64,000 bases of DNA from Eumeta japonica (lineage: Eukaryota > Arthropoda > Insecta > Lepidoptera > Psychidae): contig BGZK01000540.1 in NCBI GenBank assembly GCA_005406025.1, forward strand, positions 248,001 to 312,000, in the 5' to 3' direction. Below are positions 47,910 through 58,632 of this stretch, piece by piece; position 1 is the stretch's first letter; the number at the start of each line of letters is the position of its first letter. The notes beneath the pieces were generated by a model. That model searched no databases. It saw only the letters and a list, made by a program, of their open reading frames with translations, and was not told the DNA's origin. The translations under genes and the position numbers were made by a program.

Positions 47910-48920
47910 GTGAGCATCTTCGACTTATCATTTTACATTTGCACTAGATTTTGCATGCGACTTTGTCCGGCTTTTCATATATGTGCGTACTGTTTTGTCT
48001 CGAATGTGAAATGTTCTTTTAATTTTTAAAATTGGTTGATTGTTTCTGAAGAGATTTAACTTATACTGCAAGAAATGTAAAATCCGGTGCCTATTATTTG
48101 CTTTTAGCAGTTGTGATTCTTGAAAATCTGCTCTATAGTCAAAGAACACACCTTAAATACGTTTATTTACCGCAACCAATGTACAAACTGAATTTAATCT
48201 ATTACACTGTTGTAATAGTGATGAGGTTATATGTTGTTCCACACAGTGGATATAAGTTCTCAATCGCAAATAAAAAAGAAATACTGTGGTTGTATTTGCA
48301 CTTGAATAAGTGATAAAAGTCCGTTACGTACCTGTGTCAATTGTGAAAATATTTGTAAAAATAATAGAAAAAAAAGGGAGGTGTCATGGGACGCTTGATT
48401 GGAATGAATTTCCTTGCGCTATATATTATGTGTTAAGTAACAGGTGTCAGAAAAAAAAAAATTACAATGTTTGAAAGTAATTAAATGAAGAATACAAAAG
48501 AAATAACTGCTTTATGTATTAGTAGACATAATTTTTGACATAAAGTATAAATATGTTATACTTTTGACAGTAAACTCTTTATTAATCTTAAAGACTATAA
48601 AAAAGTATATTTTTTAATAAATTAACATATTGATAATGATGTTATTAAAGCTTTAAACAGAGCTATCCTTTTTTTTATTAAAGATTTTGTTAAATTCATC
48701 AATCTGCACAACTATGTAATTTTTGAAATCCATAATAGATTTTACTTTCATATGTGTAAGTATTGAGTTCATTAAGAGTTTAAAATTGAAAACTCCATTT
48801 CCAAAATGGAATAAAAATCAAAAAATGATTATAAAGACACTATACCAATGATATTATTCATTGCAAATGCACATAATAGTGATGATTTCTAACAACTGAC
48901 ATCTTACGCGAGCCGTGTTA

Positions 48921-49135
48921 AAGAACTTTATTCCAAAAAAATGATAGAATAAAAAAGACCAATAATTTCTGCAAAAAATACATTTTTGGAACGAAGTTCC
49001 TTACGGCGGGCTTGGAACGAAATTCCTTACCTTTGGAATAAAAGAACTTTATTCCAAAAAAATGATAGAATAAAAAAGACCAATAATTTCTGCAAAATAC
49101 ATTTTTGGAACGAAGTTCCTTACGGCGGGCTTGGA
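48921..49135 (+). repeat. Tandem duplication, period 121
   Basis: Segments 48921-49016 and 49042-49135 are almost identical (AAGAACTTTATTCCAAAAAA ... GTTCCTTACGGCGGGCTTGG), differing by a small A-run change. The spacer repeats the GGAACGAAATTCCTTAC theme. The copies look young. Confidence 0.85.
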
Positions 49136-49715
49136 GGAGATAGGGATAGAGATGTTGCGCGACCGAACTGAAAAAAATGTGATAGTAAAACCATAAGAAA
49201 AAGTCCGTGGAATAAAACCGTTAAATGAGACGTGCGCAGGCGCGACAGTCGTATATTTTAGAATGTCGTTATTTTACTGCGCGTTTATTGGCGCAAGGTG
49301 ACGCGAGCTCGGCGAACGGCGAGCGCTGATCGGTGGATCACACCGGGCACGGCTGGCATGAGGCCGCGCGACTTGTTTACGACTTCGCGCGATTACCGAG
49401 AATCGGTCGGGGTTATTTTCCATTAACAAATATATGTCGGTAAAATATAAAAAATAAATCATAATAATCGTAAATTTTTTCGAAAATAGAATTAACAATA
49501 AGAACAGAAAATGAAGATGATTGAAGAACAGATAGTAAGGAGGAAATGTCATAATTCCACTACAACGATCACCAAACGATTTATTATAATAAAACATATT
49601 CCTGTCATAACACTTAAAGTACATTATATTTTTTTTTTGCAAATTGTGTCGATTCTACATTAGCCGAAGGAACTTCATTCCTACCTGGTGTCCCACGACA
49701 CCACTCGTTTATTTA

Positions 49716-50899
49716 TCCTTACTAATATTATAAAGGCGAAAGTTTGTTTGGATGGATGTATGGATGGATGTTTGTTCCTCTTTCACGCAAAAACTACTGA
49801 ATGGATTTCGATGACGCGGTACAATAATATATAGCTTACACATCAGAATAACACATAGGCTATAATTTATAAAGATATAGTGGGAATTAACCAAAATATA
49901 ACGAGAAGTGTCAAGTAAGCAGGAGAAAATCTGCCATCTGCGAGGTATTCTGGCGCGCGCCGCAAAACCGTTGGAATTATACATATAATGTACAATGGAA
50001 ATGTTTATCTTAAATAGTCCTACAAAAAGCTCACGACAGCATATAACTATCTTTTATGTGTAAGCCATTATCGCCAAAATAGTGAACCATAAATGTAATA
50101 ATAATAGATAATTTATTTCTAATGCACATTTTTAGTAACAAATTGATCCTTATATCAAAATATATAATTTTATCGCATCTGGTGTTTAAAGTAGATAAAC
50201 TTTGTCTTTACACTCCATCATTTGGACAAATATTTGAATAGTTATGACGAATGACAAGCGAGTGCGCGATATTACGGTGCGGTCCGGCGGCAGGGTCAGA
50301 CCATAAAGGTAGCAGGCATACATTTGAGCACGCAATGTTTTCCCACGGCCAGCTCTATGTGACTTGCTCACGCGTTTCTTAATCGCAAAATCTGCATGTT
50401 TATACAGACCAAAATAAATCGTTTAACATAGTTTATAAGAGTATATTGCAGTAGCCACCTATAACTTTTGCACTACCATCAATCATTATATACTTCCGTA
50501 CCTATCCATCCTTACAAACTATAGCATTTATAATACCTATAATACATATTAGCGAGTTCATCTTATAAAATACTTAGTTCCAATTTAAATACATTACACA
50601 ATATAACTGTTCGAACACTTATAACTGGAGAATAGCTGGACCGATTTTCATTTTAATTAATAGTGATGAAATGTACAAAAATCAGTAGGTATGAATTATG
50701 TTTAACTTCCAACAATTTTAAGTTGTCGCTTTATATTGCTTTAAAAACATCAGCCATGTAAACGAAATAGCTACGAATATATAGGGGCTGTGGTTATATC
50801 ACAATATGTATAAATTGGCCCTATAAAAAAATTTCCATATGAACAAGATGAAAGAATACATTTTATGCCTACGCGGGCGGAGCCGCGGGCAAAAGCTAG
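49716..50899 (+). mobile_element. Complete non-autonomous Helitron (~1.2 kb)
   Basis: The 5' end is TCCTTACTAATATTATAAAG, the typical lepidopteran Helitron start. The 3' end is a CGCGGGC-GGA-GCCGCG hairpin followed by GGCAAAAGCTAG. The base before the element is A (49715) and the base after is T (50900), the expected A|T insertion site without duplication. No Rep/helicase is encoded. A GC-richer block at 50260-50360 could be captured host sequence; its origin is unknown. The element sits in the intron of THAP copy C in sense orientation. Confidence 0.85.
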
Positions 50900-51374
50900 T
50901 ATGATATAATAATATATATGGGTGTGTATATGTAATGTGCACATACACCATTACAATTTTTAAGAAGTCATTAAAATGTACTGCTTTTGCAAAAGTTTGT
51001 TATATCTTTTTGATATTTTTAGTATTAGTGTTAAGTACATAATACATTTAGTAATACTTGTAACATATTGAGGTATTATAAAAAAAGTTGTTTTTGTTGT
51101 ATTTTTAAAACTACAAATATTACTGTTCATATAAACAGCATTGCATTTACTTGTGATTTGCATTGGCATAGCAATATTTGTATTTACAATGTAGAAATAT
51201 ATTTTTCATTAATAAATAAGTAACAGTTATAATCTATCATATTTAAAAGGAGTAATTAAATGGATGTTGAAATTCTTTGCTGTATTGAGGTTTTTGAGGG
51301 TCCCCTACACCAATTTAGTGTTTTAAATAGAATTATTTAATAGGTTAAACTATTCCACAAGGGCGAATGAACAG

Positions 51375-53650
51375 CTGGGAGGTGATTCTCGAGCCGTGTG
51401 GAAATTGTCACATGAGACAATTTTTAAAGAAATAATTAATATGTAGAATATAAATTTAATAGAACAAGCTTAATAATTAATAATGAATTAGTGTGGTATT
51501 TAACATTTTTCATTTACACAAAATGATAAATTTGAAAAGAAATCACTAATTTACTATTCTCAATTTCCAAGCACTGGCAATTGTCAAACAGCTGTCGTGT
51601 GACATGCAACAGGTGTACCTTCGCAAACGACATTAATCATTTTACAAAGGTATACAAAATTGACCTTTTTGAAAATTGTTTGTTTGGAACGTATGTATAG
51701 TAGGTAATTTTGAGGCATTGAATTTGATTATGCTATTGGTTTTTTAGATGTATGAGATTAAAAAAAAAAACATATATTATGCTTCAAGATGATGTTTTAT
51801 TAAAATAAAAAAAGAAAAACATTAAAGCTTACTTACACATTTAGATTTTCTTGACGTTAGCATTGAACTGGCTTAAAAAATAAACTGCTATAAATAATTG
51901 TAATACCTTTTCCTCTTATCACTGAAGCTTCTTTTTAAAGATCTTCGCCTGTGTTCATTCTTCTCAGTCTCCCTATGCAACATCCAGCAATAGTCTGCAA
52001 TTATGTTAATATTCCATCTCCCTTAATAATGTCTTTATGTCTTGATGAAATTTCTCTCCTTGTTCTTCACTCTAATCTCCAAGATTTTCTGAAAAGAAAT
52101 CCAAGTGATATTTTAGGAAATGGACTTTTAAGCTCATGTTGCATCTCAATTTCTTGAATGTTTTCCACTAATCCGACGTAGTCTAAATTTTTCTTATTGC
52201 CCAGAAAATTTTTAACAACTTTTTTTAAAGAAACCCATGTTTCCCTTTCTTCAAAATTCGTTTTAGTTTCAAAATCTTCGTTTTTCACGAGTTTACGAAT
52301 ATCTGGACCATCAAATATCCCTTCTTTAAGCTTGGCTTCTGAAAGTGATGGACATTTATCACAGAGATATTTGAAACATTCTCCTTGTTTTAATAGTGCT
52401 TTCATAAATTGTTTCATGAGTCCAAGTTTTATATGAAGTGGAGGTAGAAGCACTTTGGTTGGATCGATCAAATTTTTCGTTCAATATATTTTTCATTATT
52501 GTTTTAATGACCCTCTCGAAGGCCAATCCTTCCTCATCCAGTGCAAATCTTTGTTGCGGCTATCCCTCTCACACAAGCAACATGGAAATTTAGCATAGCC
52601 TCGTTATTGTTCAAGTAATAAAGATGTAACTTTTAAATCGCCACATACAACCCATTTGTGATTTCGATAGTCGATCTTTTCGAGAATTGGAGCTAAATTT
52701 TCATAACTTTCTACCAGATGCACAGAATGATCTACAGGCAAAAAAGCATATCGATTCTCATTGTGTAAAAGTACTGATTTCAGGTTTCTTTTTGACGAGT
52801 CAATGAAAAGTCTCCACCGACTAGAGTCATATTTGACATCAAACATTTTCATAAGCCTGTTTATATCCGTTTACCGGGATCCATGGCTCTTCCTGATTCG
52901 CAATAGTAGTAGGTACCAAAATAACTACGATAGATGTCTTTCACAAATCTTATTATATTTTTCTGTTGTTTCTTTTGGACGAATTCCCCACAAATATAAC
53001 AAAAATGTTGCGGTGAATTAGTGCACTTTCTCGAACTTGAAGCCATTTTGAGAAGTAATCTGTTTCTCATTGACAAACAAACCACTTTTTTTCTATAAAT
53101 GTTCAAGTACTAAATTCTATTTATAATTACAATTAATGACATTTTACTACATATTATCAATAACCACGCACAAGTAAAACAAATATCAACAATAAGAATT
53201 GTTATCATGGAACTTTTTCATTATTTTTCTGTTAATCAGCACCTCAAAATCTATAAGAAATCATTATTCAATTTCTGGAAATTTTACCTATGCATACCTA
53301 TGTTATCACATGTTAAGTTTAGAGAATCAATATGAAGACTGAATTTATTTTAACTAAATCATTACTAACCATCGCTCTGCTACTATGAACCAATGGTCTT
53401 TTTATTCGAGATGGAAAGGTTTTAAAGCTCCACTTTTTCCATACTAAATATTTTATAAATATATTCTCATACCCTTAAAACTTCACAATATCTAAGTAGA
53501 AAACATTTTAAATTTCCATAGGTGATGAGAATACATATTTTATGTATCACTTGACATGTTTTGTCATCTTGTATATGGAATATTATGGAAATTTGACATT
53601 TATAAATGTTCACATGTGACAATTTCCACATGGCACGAGAATCGCCTCCC
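51375..53650 (-). mobile_element. TIR-bounded DNA element carrying an unclassified gene family
   Basis: The left end (51375-51417) and right end (53610-53650) are inverted repeats of about 40 bp with roughly five mismatches. The shared inner core is TGTGGAAATTGTCACATG; outside it GATTCTCG and GGGAGG are also shared. Between the ends lies a single decayed gene on the minus strand (51888-53046). The layout of ends plus one gene is that of an autonomous DNA transposon. I could not find a convincing target duplication. No known superfamily matches the ends from memory. Confidence 0.7.
51888..53046 (-). pseudogene. Relic of a widespread unclassified protein family (putative transposase)
   Basis: Reading down the minus strand, the blocks occur in family order. 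An N-terminal zinc-ribbon-like CTNSPQHFCYICGEF starts at Met 53046. A large deletion follows near 52855. Next come RWRLFIDSSKRNLKSVLLHN, HKWVVCGDLK and a FPCCLCERDSRNKDLHW segment containing CxxC. A block with LLPPLHIKLGLMKQF and KNFLGNKK runs through 52471-52067. In another frame, EEQGEKFHQDIK and ADYCWMLHRETEK lie near 51940-52060, with a basic tail ending at TAG 51888. I recognise this as a family present in many arthropod genomes as 'uncharacterized protein' (memory, unverified). Stops (for example at 52604) and frameshifts make it inactive. Candidate acidic triad: D in FIDSS, D in CGDLK, E in EEQGE. The flanking TIRs suggest it is the element's transposase. Confidence 0.75.
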
Positions 53651-53994
53651 TGGTTTGATTTTGTGTACCAGTTAAATGATGAAGTCTAATAATTTAACTT
53701 ACATATAGATTATTATGTTTTCATTGACATTTTTTTTGACTTTTCATACAAAATTTCTAAATTCGATATGCCTGAAAGCCCTTGCATAGTTTAAGACCGG
53801 AATTATGTTAAATATCAACTTCATAAATCAAGTATGTTTTGTTTATTTAATATTACATATCAATAATTGTTTAATTATAGAGTAGCATTAAATAGTAATT
53901 TATTCTTATTTTAATTAAAATACATTAGTTGTCTTCAGGAATCTCCATTCGGTGTGATAATGCCTATATTACTCTATTGCTATCTACTGTATAC

Positions 53995-54295
53995 AAAAGG
54001 AGACTCCGTAACTCGTAATTGGTAAAATATAAAGGAATTCCCCGAAATAACAGCAATAAATTCCAAAATGAATGTTCGGGTTCGGGGCTTCTAATCTATT
54101 GTTTTTGTCTTGTAGATGTGCAATGAAAGTTTTATGAATACATTCATAAAACTTTCTAAATAACACAGCTGTGAACGTTATGTTTGTTCCTAGATACACA
54201 GTCGTATGTATCTCGAAGTTCTTGTTAAGTCGAAAACTCGTTAACTCGATTTTTTTTGCATTTCCCTTGACATTCGAGTTATTGAGATTCCACTA
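53995..54295 (-). mobile_element. Pogo/Tigger-like terminal segment, copy 2
   Basis: Closely matches 18048-18355 over about 300 bp, including ATGTTCGGGTTCGGGGCTTC and the AACTCGA-rich right end. The outermost bases are CACTATAG rather than CACTGTA. It lies only 60 bp upstream of exon 2 of THAP copy C, so it borders the splice branch/acceptor region. Confidence 0.6.
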
Positions 54296-54355
54296 TAGTA
54301 ATAAATCTTGAATAAGATTCCTACAGATTGTGCAATTGCATTTTATCATTTATAG

Positions 54356-56251
54356 GTATGCATAAAGCATTTCAGCGAAAACCAAATACGACGCACCAAA
54401 GAAATCTGCAATGGCAACAGGAAAAAAACGGTGATCAGTTTAAAAAGACCACAATTAAGAGCCGGGGCTGTGCCTTCTATCTTCGAAGATAACATGACTC
54501 GATTAGAACATGAAACTTCTCAAAAAAGTCGATCTAATATCAGAAAACATATAAAAAATAATCAGAATGTAGAAAACGAGGGTGGTGAATCACCGCTAGA
54601 TGATAGGGAATCATCCATCAATGGTATGGTATCACCGGAGAGTGATGAAAACTTGAATACGTTTGAGAGTTTCGACGACTTCATAGAATGTTTGACTGGC
54701 CATAAATTTGGCGACTGGTACGTCATTGAAAAAGGCAACACAGTTCTATTTGCTAATATTTCTTTGAGTGATGTACCGACAATAGATATGTCAGCCATGG
54801 TCAATACAAACTTAGAAGTAAAAATATTTAAAGGCAAGGATGAGATACAGAATTTAAACGGTAATACATACCCAATCAAAGTAACTAGTATTAAAGAGAT
54901 CGAAATAATTTTGAATGACTTGTCATCTTTAAGTTCGGTCAGATCAGAAGAACTTAATGAGAACATCAACACTTCAATTGCTCTTTTACAAGAAGTACGT
55001 CAGCACAATAATAAAGTACAAGATAAAGTATCATTTCTGTGTGAACAAATGAATTTACTGTTGGAGAAGAGACAATCCATGCGCAGGTTTTCTATAGAAT
55101 ACATGATATTTTCTTGTATTTTATGGCTGATCTCTCCTCACGCATACAAATATTTATGTACAACACAACTGCTTGTATTGCCGTTTGTGAGCATTTTGCA
55201 TAAAATTTGCCCGAAACCTTATGTATTTTCAAATTTAGAAGGAACAGATCCAGAATTTTTGATTTATGTCAAGGAAAAGGTTGGTAATTTGCAACCGGAA
55301 GATATGGTTGTGTCGCTGACGGTGGAAGAAATTCGCTTAAGGCCATACTTTAATGAAATTGATGATGATGTCTTACAGAAAGCTTTTAACATCACGAGGA
55401 AAGCGAAAACCGCACAAATTTATACAATAAATAGTTTGTGTAGCTCCTTTAAAGAGATTGTACACATTTTACCTATAAAAGAAATGGATTCGGACACTTT
55501 GTTTTTAATGGTTAAAAAAATAATTATAGGTTTGCATGACATTGGTTTCAGTGTGGTCTGCGTCGTGAGCAATAACAGCCTCATCAATAAAGGAGCCATG
55601 TCCAATTTTGTCACGCCACCGGCAACACAGATCGTGTACAAACATCCTGTGGATCAAAATAAACCTCTCTTTTACATATTCGATTCGACACATATACTTA
55701 AGAATATAAGAAATTATTGGGCCAATCAGGCTGATGAACTACTGCTTTTCCCCAAATTTAATTCTGGCCATGATAAGGTTTTGGTTGCTGATTTTTCAAT
55801 AGTGAAAAAACATTCTGAAAATGAAAATTCAAAGAGTATTAAATCAGTATTAAATATATTCAATAAGTCCACCATTGAAGCTTTGAAAGAGAATGATGGA
55901 AAGTCTCATAATCAAACTACGGCGGAATTCATGGAAATAATATTAAAATGGTGGTCTATCATGAAAAGCAAGGTTTGCTCAGAGAATGTATCCGAGGATC
56001 ACAAGTTTCTAGAAGACTGTTTGGTGTGGTTAGATCATTGGGCTAATTTGGAATTGGTAGAAAACAAATTTTCAGATGAAACACATGAAGCTTTCACACA
56101 CACGATTTATGCTTTTCTACAACTTACCGAATATTGTCAAACCGAGCTAAAGCTAGGACGAGTGTTACCCAGTAAAATTCAAACTGATTCCTTAGAAGCT
56201 CGTTATGGGAGATTCAGGACTACGGCAATATATGATACAGCGACAAAGTGA
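54356..56251 (+). CDS. THAP/P-element-like transposase-derived protein C, exon 2
   Basis: Intact exon of 631 codons, giving 681 residues with exon 1. It starts V-C-I-K-H-F after TTTATAG, completing the C2CH THAP finger, followed by AVPSIF. The conserved middle block (HKFGDWYVIEKGN) and core motifs follow: FSIEYMIFSCILWLISPHAY, TVEEIRLRPYF, VVCVVSNNSLINKG, FDSTHILKNIRNYW, FSDETHEAFTHTIYAFLQL and QTDSLEARYGRFR. The protein then ends in 10 residues. The first acidic motif reads VEEIR where B has IDEIR, so the first catalytic Asp is also replaced (Glu). C is the most diverged copy yet has no frameshift or stop, which points to selection on the protein. A nuclear DNA-binding function is inferred; transposase activity is unlikely. 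Confidence 0.87.
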   Translation, partial: VCIKHFSENQIRRTKEICNGNRKKTVISLKRPQLRAGAVPSIFEDNMTRLEHETSQKSRSNIRKHIKNNQNVENEGGESPLDDRESSINGMVSPESDENLNTFESFDDFIECLTGHKFGDWYVIEKGNTVLFANISLSDVPTIDMSAMVNTNLEVKIFKGKDEIQNLNGNTYPIKVTSIKEIEIILNDLSSLSSVRSEELNENINTSIALLQEVRQHNNKVQDKVSFLCEQMNLLLEKRQSMRRFSIEYMIFSCILWLISPHAYKYLCTTQLLVLPFVSILHKICPKPYVFSNLEGTDPEFLIYVKEKVGNLQPEDMVVSLTVEEIRLRPYFNEIDDDVLQKAFNITRKAKTAQIYTINSLCSSFKEIVHILPIKEMDSDTLFLMVKKIIIGLHDIGFSVVCVVSNNSLINKGAMSNFVTPPATQIVYKHPVDQNKPLFYIFDSTHILKNIRNYWANQADELLLFPKFNSGHDKVLVADFSIVKKHSENENSKSIKSVLNIFNKSTIEALKENDGKSHNQTTAEFMEIILKWWSIMKSKVCSENVSEDHKFLEDCLVWLDHWANLELVENKFSDETHEAFTHTIYAFLQLTEYCQTELKLGRVLPSKIQTDSLEARYGRFRTTAIYDTATK

Positions 56252-57090
56252 AGATAATGTATATTTCTCTTTTTATTAATTCGAACTTTCTCGATTCACA
56301 CTATTCTAAATTCTGATTCTAGACTCTTGAAAATTTGAAAAAAACGGAAATAGTTTTTTGAAAGATTTGCCAAGTGTGACAAATACATAACATAATGGAA
56401 ATACAATCTCTTGCAATGAGTTAACATGATTACTTACTCTGTGGTATTTTTAAAGCGACATAAGAGTGAAATTAAAAAATCATGGCACATGGCTACAAAG
56501 GTATAGTGTCAAATACTTGACTATACAAATTGTGTAGTATTAGACTGCCTACTTTTTAAGCTTGGAATGATGTTCACTTATTTTATTATTATAACCAGAT
56601 TATAAGTTCAGAAAGACAAGAGACTTAAGTAAATAGTGTCTTTAAACTAATACATTTTTTATTTACAAACTCGTACCTTATATTTAGGGTAGGTAGAGAT
56701 CACATATTTCTTTTATTGGTAAATTAACTATTAAAACAGTATTAATGTATTTTTTAGGGTGCTGAATTAACAAAACGGAAATCTTGGAGGATCGGTCATG
56801 TGTCTGTCTGTCATAATCATTTTCCTTTGAATCAACAGTATCAATTAAGACGAAAAGTTGCTAGTTATAATTTTCTATGACCTAAATACAGACAAGTGAA
56901 GTAAATAAATGAATTTTGAATGTGAAAATCACTTTTGGGAGACAAATTGGAAAGTACTGAGGGTGTCTCGTAAGTGATGTCAGTGTTCATAACTGAAATT
57001 CATATATATCTTTTTGTACAGCAAAACAAACCTAGTATCAGCATTCACCGATTATCAGATTCCTTTAGACCTTTTAAAAGACCATACATC
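56252..57090. other. 3' flank of THAP copy C
   Basis: No gene seen. A small fragment at 56745-56830 (TAGGGTGCTGAATTAAC ... TGTCTGTCTGTCATAATC) looks like an eroded piece of the dispersed repeat at 45065. No further exon for THAP copy C could be supported. Confidence 0.45.
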
Positions 57091-57525
57091 GCCACTTAGA
57101 ATCAGAGTTGGCGAATAGTTCCCCACAAATCGAACAAGATTCAAGGGAAACGTCGAGTAGAAGTGTGCAAACAGGTACTTGCGCTGCATAGTGATGGCCG
57201 TTTTATGAACTCATACGACGAAAAATGGATTCACTTAAACAATCTAAACATGAAAAATCATTTGTTAGACAAAGAACAATTAGTTATTGAGCAATCACTG
57301 CAGAGATATGTAGCACTGTAGGTGACAGGAATGTACGGAGGTTTTGTTGTAGAAACGTTTAAGTTAACTGGTGCTCATACAACATGACAATGCTAAACCA
57401 CATGTTGGGGAAGTTATGCGTGAGGATATCCAAGAACTTAGTGGTATTGAACTCTTATCACATCCAGCATTTAATCCAAACTTTGCACCATCAGGCTGCA
57501 ATGATGGGTTATATCTTGAATATTA
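57091..57525 (+). pseudogene. Second mariner-like transposase relic
   Basis: Fragments in several frames give DEKWIHLNNLNMK (first catalytic region, about 57217), then near 57385-57510 HDNAKPHVGEVMRE followed by QELSGIELLSHPAFNPNFAPS. This is the DNA-P-H-V ... HP-x-PNFAPS series of mariner/maT-type transposases. The DEKW wording differs from the DESW of the relic at 17218, so it is a separate lineage. The N-terminal part and much of the middle are missing. Confidence 0.7.
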
Positions 57526-58063
57526 AGGTGTTTTTTGTATGATTAATTAATATATAGTGACCATTGTAAAGCTACATTACTTATTGAGTCACCATAATAT
57601 GAGTCGGATATTCCGAAATCGAATGAGAATTTCGTACTCCACTACTTATATGGAAATAAGTCATTAAATGGCTATTAAATAAATGAGTTCTCATAAAAAT
57701 GCAGTGCCTACTGACTTCATATATATTTTTATTTGAAAGGTTATAAATATTGCTTAAATGATTCACAATATTTTAAGAACTTATATTTTTCTACTTTATC
57801 ATTCGTTCGAAAGCCGTCTTCCCTTGAAAAGAACAATCAAGGAACTTGAGGGTAGCTGTGTATTATACAATCAAATATATGTATATATAACTATCACAAC
57901 AAAAAAAACAAACCTGCCAAGAAGTCATGTCGAAATGTAAATTACAACAATGATAAATTTATATCTATATTATATTCATTTCATTCAGTAACAACACCCA
58001 CCATTTTCACAATACTAGGTAAAAAATTCCCCATCTCAATTTATCCACAATCAGTCTTATTAA

Positions 58064-58276
58064 CAGAGTTGCAAAAATTTTAATGTAAAATGTAATGCAA
58101 TACTCATTACATTTTTTAATAATAATTAAATATTCATTCATACTTATTAAACACTTAATGAGTAATGAAAAAGTAATGCATTAGAAAAAGTAATGCATTT
58201 TTTGCAACTCTGAGATAACTACGTATTCATTCAGAATGTAATGCATTAGAAAAATAATGCATTTTTTACAACTCTG
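58064..58276. mobile_element. hAT-type MITE with 8-bp target duplication
   Basis: The ends CAGAGTTGCAAAAA and TTTTTTACAACTCTG are inverted repeats of the hAT CAGAGTTG class. The flanks are CTTATTAA (58056-58063) and CTTATTGA (58277-58284), a 7-of-8 match as expected for hAT. A second right-end-like copy at about 58196-58211 shows internal end duplication. Non-coding. Confidence 0.75.
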
Positions 58277-58632
58277 CTTATTGATCCTGCACAAGAAACT
58301 AGGAACTGACCAAAATTTAGCCATGATTGAACTAACAGGTTGTCTTCCATTAAGTGTAACCATAACTCGAAATATTTAGTTTTCAGTTTTATAACAAGGA
58401 GAAAACTCAGCCCTTATAGGTATGTTGACATTTGTTCAATGTAATACACAAAGTTGACTCTTCACCACAGAATAAACAATGCCTGAAAATAAACCTTGAT
58501 ATCATTTTTTTTATATTTTCTTGTATTGACCTTCTTTGCTGTGGGTTCATTCAATTATGGGCGATAACGTCACGCTAGTGTCTTTGTTTTGATGAGGTAA
58601 TAATTTAATGTCTAATGTATTTATATGCATTA

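Larger units (their letters stand above)
47910..54355 (+). other. Long intron of THAP copy C, filled with insertions
   Basis: Bounded by GTGAGC and a TTTATAG acceptor. At 6.4 kb it is two to three times longer than the introns of A and B. The excess is explained by a 94-96-bp duplication (48921-49135), a 1.2-kb Helitron, a 2.3-kb TIR element and a pogo-like end. The first 90 bases still resemble intron A. Confidence 0.7.

Noticed and set aside
48986..49171. 61-residue ORF in the intron of THAP copy C
   Set aside because: Runs through the tandem duplication; repeated peptide reflects DNA repetition only.
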